Source of the DNA: an uncultured Eubacterium sp.
Lineage (GTDB): Bacteria > Bacillota > Clostridia > Peptostreptococcales > Anaerovoracaceae
Length of the DNA stretch: 22,773 nucleotides
Direction: 5' to 3'
Assembly (NCBI GenBank): GCA_900543485.1
Contig: UQRM01000035.1
Location: 1-22,773, forward strand
In this document: piece by piece, positions 14,456 through 22,700 of the stretch
Layout: each line of letters starts with the position of its first letter
How positions within the stretch are numbered: the stretch's first letter is position 1
Notes under the pieces: model-generated
Database searches by the model: none
What the model was told of the DNA's origin: nothing
What the model saw: the letters and a program-made list of their open reading frames with translations, nothing else
Made by a program: the position numbers and the translations under genes

Positions 14456-14491
14456 AAAAAAACACGTTGGAATTTCAATGCTTCCAGCGTG
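14456..14491 (-). terminator. Probable native terminator downstream of the interrupted tRNA gene
   Basis: CACGTTGGAA (14463-14472) pairs with TTCCAGCGTG (14482-14491) with one G-T wobble, and on the minus strand is followed by seven T (14462-14456). It sits 16 nt after the CCA end of the tRNA fragment, as a tRNA terminator should. A plus-strand CTTTTT tail also makes it potentially bidirectional. Confidence 0.75.
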
Positions 14492-14506
14492 CTTTTTCAT
14501 TGATAT

Positions 14507-14551
14507 TGGTGGAGCATAGGGGGTTCGAACCCCTGACCTCATGACTGCCAA
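14507..14551 (-). other. Prophage attachment site (attR type): displaced 3' half of tRNA-Ala(GGC)
   Basis: On the minus strand the segment reads as a tRNA 3' half: anticodon loop TTGGCAG with anticodon GGC, stem TCATG, variable loop AGGTC, T arm AGGGG-TTCGAAC-CCCCT, acceptor strand ATGCTCC, discriminator A and encoded CCA. The matching 5' half (acceptor GGAGCAT, D arm, 5' anticodon stem) is absent: sequence upstream of the loop is unrelated. This is the signature left by a tyrosine integrase that inserted into a tRNA gene and displaced its original 3' end; the reconstituted gene should be at the other prophage end. Alanine identity follows from the anticodon loop. Confidence 0.8.
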
Positions 14552-14630
14552 TAAATCCACGCTTTTCAGTGTCTCTATAGCATACAATTCGATTTTTACA
14601 ACTTTTTTACAACCATATATATAATGTAGG

Positions 14631-14655
14631 AAAAAATCCCCGGCCTTCGCCGGGG
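14631..14655 (-). terminator. Intrinsic terminator of the phage late/lysis operon
   Basis: CCCCGGC (14638-14644) and GCCGGGG (14649-14655) enclose a tetraloop; on the minus strand ATTTTTT follows. It lies 5 bp after the stop of the last phage gene. Confidence 0.92.
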
Positions 14656-14660
14656 ACACT

Positions 14661-15011
14661 CTATTTTATATATCCATCTGTTCCAACATAATATGGGTTC
14701 CACTTTGTGCGCTCTGGCACTATAGGCAGTTCCATGCATTCTTCGTAGATGCCCGTTACTATGCCATTTCCATGCAATCTATTATGATACACGTCGTACA
14801 TCTCACTTAGATCGTTCCGTTCCTCCATCGTTATTTGGTTGGTAAGAATATAGAATTTACCAAAGCGGCGTATTTTATCCCGCATATCCGTTCGGAGCGT
14901 GATAATTACGCTGTTGAACATGCGGACGGCCCACACCAGCACACCGGCTGCGAGACTGGCGACGCCGGAACAAATTATCGCTACCATATTTTCTTGTATC
15001 ATATTCCACAT
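14661..15011 (-). CDS. Small phage membrane protein after the endolysin (holin/antiholin-like)
   Basis: About 116 aa from ATG 15011 (MWNMIQENMV), preferred because AGG lies 8 nt upstream; a GTG directly abutting the endolysin stop at 15020 is the alternative. One N-terminal hydrophobic helix (VAIICSGVASLAAGVLVWAV) is followed by a soluble tail with RDKIRRFGKFYILTNQITMEERNDLSEMYDVYHNRLHGNG and ELPIVPE. This pattern (short helix, RD...Y, LxxLYxxYHxxxGNG, LP) is common in small proteins in lysis cassettes of Clostridia phages. Role as a second holin or antiholin is inferred from place and topology. Confidence 0.8.
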   Translation of the reverse strand: MWNMIQENMVAIICSGVASLAAGVLVWAVRMFNSVIITLRTDMRDKIRRFGKFYILTNQITMEERNDLSEMYDVYHNRLHGNGIVTGIYEECMELPIVPERTKWNPYYVGTDGYIK

Positions 15012-15020
15012 AGGCAGCAC

Positions 15021-15764
15021 CTACACATTTATATGTACAGCGTTACCCATCTGTGCCGTGTTGGCATAACTATAAGCTGCACCATACTTATACGCCAGAT
15101 TCACAACGGCATTTCTTCCCGCTCTGGTGTTGGTTACGCCTGGGATATAAATATCCGCTGCCTTGCCCTTGGTATGCGCACTGCCGGATACGCCGCCAAC
15201 CTGAGCATTTCTCGTAGCACAACGCTGGCCGGATGTGATCGTTATCGGCTTACCATAGTACGCTCTAATCTTTTCTAGTATGTTGAGCAACTTTGCCGAT
15301 GTGTTCCCTGCCGGATATCCATTGCAGTATCTACCGCCACAGCTGCACTCAAACTCGCTCTTCGCAAAATGCGCAGAACTTCCGCCGGAGGCCGCACTGG
15401 TGGAACCGGACGAACCCGATCCGCTACGCAGCTTCGCCCACGTAGCCTGTCCAGCGCATCCGTCTGCTGTCAGGCCCAGCTTTTTCTGCACGGTCTTTAT
15501 AGCTGCCGCAGTCTTCTGCCCCAGCACGCCGTCGACAGTCAGCCCTGCGCCACATTTGTTCAGTAACGTCTGCAGTTCCTTCGTTACCGCCACAGCCTTT
15601 GCGTTCGTCTTCGTCCCCCAGATACCGTCCTGCGACAGGCCGTATCCTCTCTGGAATTTCTTTATAGCCGCTTTAGTGCCGGACCCGGATATACCATCCA
15701 GTGCGCCAGTATAATAGCCATAGTTATATTTTAGAAAATACTGTCTATATAAAACCGATATCAT
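15021..15764 (-). CDS. Phage endolysin: two peptidoglycan-binding repeats and M15 peptidase
   Basis: 247 aa from ATG 15764 (MISVLYRQYFLKYNYGYYTG), chosen because it overlaps the previous stop (TAATG) behind a GGAG site; an upstream in-frame start at 15803 would overlap that gene. Residues ~14-60 and ~62-112 are two PG_binding_1 modules (DGISGSGTKAAIKKFQ, DGVLGQKTAAAIKTVQ), then a Gly/Ser linker. The C-terminal ~115 residues form an M15-type peptidase: FECSCGGRYCNG, ITITSGQRC, SAHTKGKAADIYI with His197 and Asp204, and the final AVHINV with His244, the expected zinc set. It would cleave peptide stems in the host wall at lysis, after the holin has opened the membrane. Confidence 0.92.
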   Translation of the reverse strand: MISVLYRQYFLKYNYGYYTGALDGISGSGTKAAIKKFQRGYGLSQDGIWGTKTNAKAVAVTKELQTLLNKCGAGLTVDGVLGQKTAAAIKTVQKKLGLTADGCAGQATWAKLRSGSGSSGSTSAASGGSSAHFAKSEFECSCGGRYCNGYPAGNTSAKLLNILEKIRAYYGKPITITSGQRCATRNAQVGGVSGSAHTKGKAADIYIPGVTNTRAGRNAVVNLAYKYGAAYSYANTAQMGNAVHINV

Positions 15765-15780
15765 TACTCTACATCTCCTT
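15762..15780 (-). repeat. 19-bp direct repeat, copy at the Tad2-like/endolysin junction
   Basis: Minus-strand AAGGAGATGTAGAGTAATG, containing an SD (GGAG), the end of the Tad2-like gene and the overlapping stop-start TAATG of the endolysin. An identical copy is at 16277-16295; bases on either side differ. Confidence 0.95.
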
Positions 15781-16279
15781 TCAAACTTTTCGCAAAGACC
15801 CAATCTTCAGCAAGCATGTCAGCCTGAGAAGCAAGCCACCCCATCTGCACGCCAGATGTTCCAACAAATGCAATCGCCTGGTTTCCGATTGCGTTATGGT
15901 TACAGTTATGTTTCTCTCCGTCCGGAGTCAGATAGCTGATATTCTTTGCCAATTCGATATACTGTTTTTTTCCGTTCCAGCCCTTGCGAGCAACTTTCAA
16001 TCCTCGTTTAAGGTATCTAATCGCATCAGAGAAACCGAACATTGCTTCACCTCCAAGCTGAGGGCAGTTCTTCTCGTCAGCAAGTTGCCATTCATCAGAG
16101 CAGATATTAAGTGCGGTATATTCAACCATCTTTGTCGCTCTAATATCCAGTTCCTCGCCATTCTTGGTGTGCATTATAATAGTCTCTTTGTCTGCATCCC
16201 AATACCAATATCCGCCCCATGAAGGAAGCTTTATCTTTGCCCCTTCTTTCATCTTTTCGAACGCTTTTTTAAACTCCAT
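15764..16279 (-). CDS. Two-domain DUF2829 protein, Tad2-like (Thoeris anti-defence family)
   Basis: 171 aa. The C-terminal half (81-163) is a full DUF2829 domain: FGFSDAIRYLKRGLKVARKGWNGKKQYIEL and GWLASQADMLAEDWVFA. The N-terminal half (1-70), MEFKKAFEKMKEGAKIKLPSWGGYWYW ... MVEYTALNICSDEWQLA, repeats the same layout in diverged form: opening FxxAFxxMKxGxKI, WGGYW, and closing SDEWQ. Tad2 proteins of this family bind the Thoeris signal molecule (glycocyclic ADP-ribose) as multimers of a single domain and so block immunity. Here two domains are fused. It is coupled to the holin (TAATG) and to the endolysin (TAATG). Anti-Thoeris activity is inferred from family membership only. Confidence 0.82.
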   Translation of the reverse strand: MEFKKAFEKMKEGAKIKLPSWGGYWYWDADKETIIMHTKNGEELDIRATKMVEYTALNICSDEWQLADEKNCPQLGGEAMFGFSDAIRYLKRGLKVARKGWNGKKQYIELAKNISYLTPDGEKHNCNHNAIGNQAIAFVGTSGVQMGWLASQADMLAEDWVFAKSLKGDVE

Positions 16280-16295
16280 TACTCTACATCTCCTT
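16277..16295 (-). repeat. 19-bp direct repeat, copy at the holin/Tad2-like junction
   Basis: Minus-strand AAGGAGATGTAGAGTAATG, identical over 19 bases to 15762-15780. It holds the SD, the last holin codons (GDVE, the same residues that end the Tad2-like protein) and the overlapping TAATG. Confidence 0.95.
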
Positions 16296-16572
16296 CCTCA
16301 ACTTCTTCAAACACAGCTCCATCGCTGCCGTCTCCGTCCTCTTTAATTGCTTTGAGCGTGTTCTGCGCCTCCTGCGCCGCCGCGGTTACGTTGTTGTTCT
16401 TCCACCACGACCACAGCGTGGACAGCCCTGCTGCCGCCACCGTCAACCATTCTGTAAGCTGTGCTTCGTCAAACGGTATCGGGTTCTTTCCCGCCAGCGT
16501 CAGCACCATGTTTACCATCAGCACTGCCATTACGATCAGTCGTATGATTGCGTCTCTCTTCTGATTTTTCAT
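16279..16572 (-). CDS. Phage holin, SPP1 type
   Basis: 97 aa. Two hydrophobic segments (AIIRLIVMAVLMVNMVLTLAG and LTVAAAGLSTLWSWW) separated by NPIPFDEAQLTEW, then WKNNNVTAAAQEAQNTLKAIKED and an acidic tail. This is the SPP1 holin (BhlB-like) pattern, including the ...WWKNN..T.AAQ... motif. It makes membrane lesions that release the endolysin. ATG at 16572 with GGAGG 8 nt upstream. A stem-loop ends exactly at that SD, so expression may be timed at translation. Confidence 0.92.
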   Translation of the reverse strand: MKNQKRDAIIRLIVMAVLMVNMVLTLAGKNPIPFDEAQLTEWLTVAAAGLSTLWSWWKNNNVTAAAQEAQNTLKAIKEDGDGSDGAVFEEVEEGDVE

Positions 16573-16585
16573 AGATAATTCCTCC

Positions 16586-16610
16586 TATCCTTGCAATTTA
16601 CCCAAGGATA
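16586..16610 (-). promoter_or_regulatory. Hairpin immediately upstream of the holin ribosome-binding site
   Basis: TATCCTTG (16586-16593) pairs perfectly with CAAGGATA (16603-16610). On the minus strand the second arm ends at the base before GGAGG (16585-16581). The stem could limit access of ribosomes to the holin SD or, with the neighbouring hairpin, alternate in structure. Confidence 0.55.
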
Positions 16611-16611
16611 G

Positions 16612-16649
16612 CAAAACGCCCTGAGAGCTTTCGCCCCCAAGGCGTTTTG
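16612..16649 (-). terminator. Hairpin between the polyvalent gene and the holin (weak terminator or processing site)
   Basis: CAAAACGCC (16612-16620) pairs perfectly with GGCGTTTTG (16641-16649). The T run is part of the stem itself and no long T tail follows, so complete termination is unlikely. It stacks directly next to the hairpin at 16586-16610, about 94 bp after the polyvalent gene stop. Confidence 0.5.
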
Positions 16650-16742
16650 GCTGTAAGATTTTTCACGAAAAGAAGTAAAGCATGAATATGAATACATGCC
16701 ACCTCAGTTATATAATACAACGTTGTTATGCCTTCGTCTCCC

Positions 16743-19700
16743 CTACCTGAAATATATCATCGGGTCGACGTACGTTCCGCTCTCACGAACCCTAAAATCA
16801 AGGTGTGGGCCGGTTGATACACCTGTGCTTCCAACAGCGGCAATAATTTGCCCTTTTGATACCGCATCACCTTTTTGCACGTAATAACAATTAAGGTGGT
16901 TATATTCTGTATATCTGCCATTGCCATGGTCAATCGTAACGGAGTATCCCTTTCCGCCATTCCAGCCAGCCCTTGACACCTTTCCTCCATCAGCAGCAGC
17001 AACGTCTGAGCCAAGCGGCGCGCCAATATCTATACCTTCGTGGTAAGATGATGCCCCCGCTGTTGGCGAATTGCGATATCCAAATGCGGACGTAATGGTG
17101 CCATCTGTAGGGTATGCAAGTTCTCCCGTGCTATAATCTGCGCCCTTTATGGCTTTGGTTCGGTTCACAAACAGCGTATAAGCATCTTGGTACGTTATGC
17201 CCGCTTCCAGAAGGTGCGATAAGGCGGTTACCGCAGCCTCTTCATCATCCATGCAGAGCGCGAGCTGAAACTCTTTTGCAGAATCACTGTCCGCTATGAC
17301 CTCGCGACTAATCTGAGCCTCTGTCATTCCCTGCTTCGTGAGGTAGTATCTATACGCCTCTGTTTTGTCAGGATCGCCTTTGGCACCGATATTCTTCTTG
17401 TATGCCGTCTTAGTTCTTGAGAACACAGACTCGTCAAACTTATCCACGTCGCCACCCAGATCACCAAGGAGTTTACGTATTTCGTCGAGCTTCTTATAAT
17501 CACCACTGTTGATATACTTCGTGTAGTTCTCCGTCGCTTCGCTCCATATCTTCTCCTGCTTCTCGTCGCCGGAAAGCCCTTCGACTTTCTCTTTGATGTC
17601 CGACAGACGCTCATCGTATTCACGCTGAGCCTTCTCTTCTTCTGTCAGGTTGAATCCGAAATGATTCAAAACTTTGTCGAAGTTGCTGCCATCCTTAATG
17701 TTCATCTTGCCTAATACGGAATCAAAGATGCCCGCTTTTTCCTTTTTCTCCTCGCCATCTTCTGATGCAAACACCTCGATTCCCAGAGCTTTGAAGATAG
17801 AGTCAACCTCTCTCATAACGTTCTTGACCGGAAGACCGGTAACATATCCAAGTCCTTCACAGAACGCTTTCAAAGACTCGGCATCTCTGTTGGCGGCAAG
17901 GTTCATAGCTCCCTGCACGAGCTTCTCCCAGCCTTCCATCGCCATATTAGAAGTGCCCCAGCCGTCAGTATATCCCCAGATGTCTTTTACCATCGGGATC
18001 ATGTTGAGCGGATTCACATTGCCCCAGAAGTTAGCCCAGAAGTTAGCCCACCAGCTATCATCGTCATCATCGCCCGGCGCCTTATCTCTCAGTGCATCCG
18101 CTATGGCAGCGGCGGCAGATACGGCAGCGGCATTGAGCACAAACACTGACGTCGCCCTGTTGAACTTGCCGACAGCCGCAGTTTTGTTTCCTTCATGCCA
18201 CAGCTCTATTGCGCGGGCATATTCAGTACGCATCATGTTAAACGTTCTCGTAGGCTCTGCCATGAACGACGTGAGCATCTTGCTCATTACGTCTGTATTT
18301 CTCATCGCCTGCGAACGATGGAACACCGAATCGACCACCTGAGTCTTGTCGAATATCTCAGACGCACGCTCATTACATATCTGGTAGAACTCCTCGGAAT
18401 CCACCTTCACATCTTTGTGTTTTGCCTTTGTTTCCTCGCGTACAGCCGCCCAGATTGAAGACCATGTTACATTATCCAACGCGCCGTATATCTCCATGGT
18501 GACGGTGTCGATCTTCGACCATTCGTTATTCATCATGATATCGTCGATATCTCTTGCCATATCAACCTGCGAGAAACCCCACGCTTTCCACTTTGCGATC
18601 TGGCAGTGCTCCTGCATGTCCCGCATATTCTTCACTGGATTTATGTGCGCGTTCACAAAATATCTTGGGCTGATAAGTGTAAACGCCCTCATAACAGCTG
18701 TCGGCTGCTGGATGGCAACTCTAAGATTCCCGCCTATGGCAGATTTTTTATAATTTGCAAGCGACTTACTTACAAATCTTGTGAGTCCTTCCGATCTTGT
18801 CTGCACCTGACTATTAAGATCACTCATAAAGTTATTGATATAATTTATCGCCTTCTTGCCATAAGCGTCCTCAACTGCAGCCTTTACAGAACCATGTATC
18901 AAGCCGGCATCATCTCTGCTCTTATAGTTATACACACGCATAAAGTCCGATATCGGCGCAGCAAAGGCGTTGTAAAGGCTCATTTTATTCACATGATCCG
19001 CTACCACAGAAAAGATATCATCGATCATTATAGGATTGTTCGCATTTACGACCGTTCCCTTTGTAAAGCCGAAGTTTTTTATCCTCTCCATTGCCTGCCT
19101 TCCTTCAAAATTGCTGTCAAGATACGCATCGGCAGACTTAATCGGGAAGTAATTTTTTTCTGTGAATTTGCGGTATCCATACATCTTCATGGAAACCTCG
19201 TTACCCCATGCGGCACACTCGTTATTCAGATATCCCTGCAACTTATCAGCCATTTCTCTTTGTTCTGGCGTAAGCGTGTCGACAATCCTCGCCACATCTT
19301 CCATGCTCACCATTACGGTTGAGCCGCTTGTTGAGATTTTCCCTCCCAGCGCCTTTTTAAGCTTTGACGCCTTGTCTACTCTACTTGCTACGATACCCGA
19401 GCCGAATATATGACCGAGCGCTTGCTCACGCTTCGATAAACAGTAGAGCGACATGATCTGCGCAGGGCTCAGGCTTATCTTGCCACCTTGCACATCGAAC
19501 GTCTGCACCTGTGAATCATCTCTCCAATGCTCCAGCTCACTTCCCGGCTTTGACCTTTTTCGGATGGCGGTCTTATTTCTATATGGTTTAAACAATTCAT
19601 CGAAGAAGTCTCTCGTACGGGAGATGTTATCAATGTGCTTATCCATACCTCGACGCATCGACATGAATGTTTTCTCGAGGCCGCCTCCCAACCTTTCAAA

Positions 19701-22700
19701 GAAATCTCTCGGAGTTACCATAGATTCATTTAATAGTCTGTCGGCACTGCCCAGCACCCCAGACCTATCATGGTATTTATCATCTTTCAGTTTTTCCTGC
19801 CTTGCTCTGGCTTTGCCTATGGACTCGTCTCCAAGCTGCGAAATTTCCTCTTTTATACTCTCGTCAAAAGCTTTGTTGTAGTTCCTGATGTTTGCCACGA
19901 TATACTTCATCAGGATGTCAAGCTCGTGCAGCTGTTCTGTGCTGGACTCATCAATAGCCCTGCCGTCCATATGCTGAGCCATGGAGTCTATGACCTCAAA
20001 TATGTATCCGTCGTATTCAAACTCACCGCTTCCATCCTCCTTCGCGATTTCAGCAAGACGGCTTCGCAACTCGTCCATCTCAACCCATCTTCTGGCCCTC
20101 TCACCGCGCTTTGCTTCGAGGTTTTTCGACCTTGTGGTCTGCATATCCATCTGCGACAATAAATCTGCGAGGGCAGACTTCATGCCCTCCGGCACATGCT
20201 TATCATCCGTCGGCTTTGCGATTCTGTCTTGCAGCCATCTCCTGTTCTGCTCGATGCTTGCCATTGCCTCACGACGTGCCTGTGTGTCTCTGCGCTTTTC
20301 ATCTCTTGCGCGCGCCTTATCCCTTTCAGCCTGCACCCTTTTATCGGCGCGCTCTTTCGCGTGCTTCACTTGTTCTGCCCGCTTCTCGCGCTCTGCCTGC
20401 ACAAGTCTTTCAGCGCGTTCGCGCTCATTTCTGCGCACATCTCTAATAGCCTCCTGCTGACGCGCCTTTACAAGTCTGAGCTTCTCATCGTATTTATCAA
20501 CGGTCGACCTGTACGGCTTACCACGACCGGCAATATCGAGAAGGTCTTGCGCCGTCTGTTTCACAAGCTGCTGCGTCTCTTCTGCCGACAGCATAATGTC
20601 GTATGGCTCAAGCGACTCTCTGACCTCGGCGATTTCAGTAAGCTGGTCTGCCGGATGCGTGAGCTCTGCATCGAAAAGCTCAGGATACTGCTCAACGAGC
20701 TCCTGATATACCGTATCAACCGGCATACCATTCTGCTTTACGATCCTGATCCTTCCCGCCTGCTGCTTCTTGAAGTTCTTGAAGTCCGGTATGTTTGCTG
20801 CATCTTCCTCAGATATCACCAGCCTCGTGTTTTTCAGATAGTTTCTGAGGTCTTTATACTCATAAAACATATCGTCGTTCACGAGTTCCAAACGCTCCAC
20901 GATGTCCTGTGCGGCAAGCTCTGCCGTTGTGATAGCCTCATAGGAATCGCCTTTTTTCAGCGCAGTGAAAATCTGGCTGACCGCATGCACGCCGTCACGC
21001 ACCAGATCGCGGTTCGTCTTTCTTCTGCCACCATTTACAGTATAGCTTTCACTGTATGTCATGAGATTTACCACAAGGCTGTTAACTTCTTCGCGTACAG
21101 ACCTCTCGTCAAGCACTCTGCCTTTGGTGCGCTTCCTATCGCGCTTCAACTTCTCGACCTGTTCCAAAAGCTCACCGTACGTCTGCTGTCTTACGCGTAC
21201 CGCATCCTTTTCATAGTCGCGTACCGGCGGCACGTCGACAAACTCAGTCTCGTGCTCATTGGCATAGTCGATCACGTCAGCTTCGTCGGGATAGGAATAC
21301 CACCTTTCTCCTGCACGTTCGATGATGCTATCGTCATAAACAACGCCGCCATTTTGTGTGCGAATACCTTTTATGCCGTTTGGCTCCAACACGGTGTCAT
21401 AGAGCCATGCACTTGTAGCGGAATTATCATATGCCGCTGCCGCATCAGTAATGTCAGCAGGGTCGAAAAGCTCTAAGAACTCAGCCTTGTCGTTGTATAT
21501 ATTTTCGTCTATGCCGTAAAATTCCATCACGGAAAAATCGTTTGCCTTATCGTCTTCATAGGCTTTATCTATAAGTGGAACCACGTCTTCAAACGAAGTA
21601 AGCTCGCTTTCGTTCACTGTATATTTATTTTTACCATAATGCTCTACCTGCCCCTCGTTGTCGGAAAACATAGCGTGTCCCCAATCGCTCATAGGGCTAC
21701 CGGAGTTTGAGAATCTGTAAAGTATGGAGTCGGTGTCCGACCCTGCTTCGTCCGATAACGAGAACCTAATATCAGGGCTGTCCGATTGCGTATTGCCTTT
21801 GCCTTCATCCTGTGATATATTATTATCAGAATCACCGGTGGATTCGGCATGTGCGGCAACGCCTCGACCGATATTGCCATCGGTGATATCTTTTATTTTT
21901 GTGATATCATAAAATACATCGCCACGGGCAATTCTTTTTATTTGTACCTCTCCGCTATACACTCTCGCATTGCTGTCTTTTCCCATCACAACAAAAATGG
22001 TCTGATAATAATTCCAGCCTCTAACCGCATCTTTATGTGTACCTTTATCTTTGTTCCAACGAAGAAACTTACTTCCTTTGAGCAGATTTTGAAGCTCTGT
22101 CACAGCAATCAGCTTGTCTCGATAGATACCATCATCTATTACTTTTGCAGGGTTTGTATACTCTCCCTCAGCCTCTCTTCGCATATATGCACCCTTAGTC
22201 TTTCCAACAGGGAGCACCACGCCCCTGAAATGTTCTCTCATATATGCTCTTGCACGTTTCGGCAAGGGATCGTTTTCACTCATGCCTTCAACGCTTATGT
22301 CCTTTGCGTCTATAAGTGTGTACTTCGTGCCACTATCATCTTCCTTGAGTGAGAACCTGACACCCTCCTCTTCTGCGGCAGCATTGACCTTGTTTATCCT
22401 GTCGGCATCATTGTCACTTTCGTATTCAAAAACCTCCACGCCTCTATCGGCGAGCCCTGATTTTATATCTTCCTCTATATCGTTTGGCACTACAGCTGCC
22501 CTTACCTCATCGAAGCCTACAGCACGGAGCGGTTTAGCTTCGAACATATTTACCGGCATATCTACAACTTCGTTTATTATGTTGTTAATTTCCTGTGCCT
22601 GTTCATCTGTTATGTTGAATTTATATCCCTCTACAGTCTCCTTGATATTCTCTACCGTTGGTCTTTCGCAGGCTTCCTCTATGGCGTATCCCAGATTGTC

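Noticed and set aside
14353..14544. Plus-strand 63-codon frame ending in VEHRGFEPLTS
   Set aside because: That peptide is the familiar translation of the antisense of a tRNA T-arm region. The sequence is the tRNA-derived attachment site, with no SD or family match upstream.
20196..21476. 426-codon plus-strand open frame
   Set aside because: Lies wholly opposite the polyvalent gene. It has no SD, no domain resemblance and a biased composition expected from antisense of a GC-phased gene.
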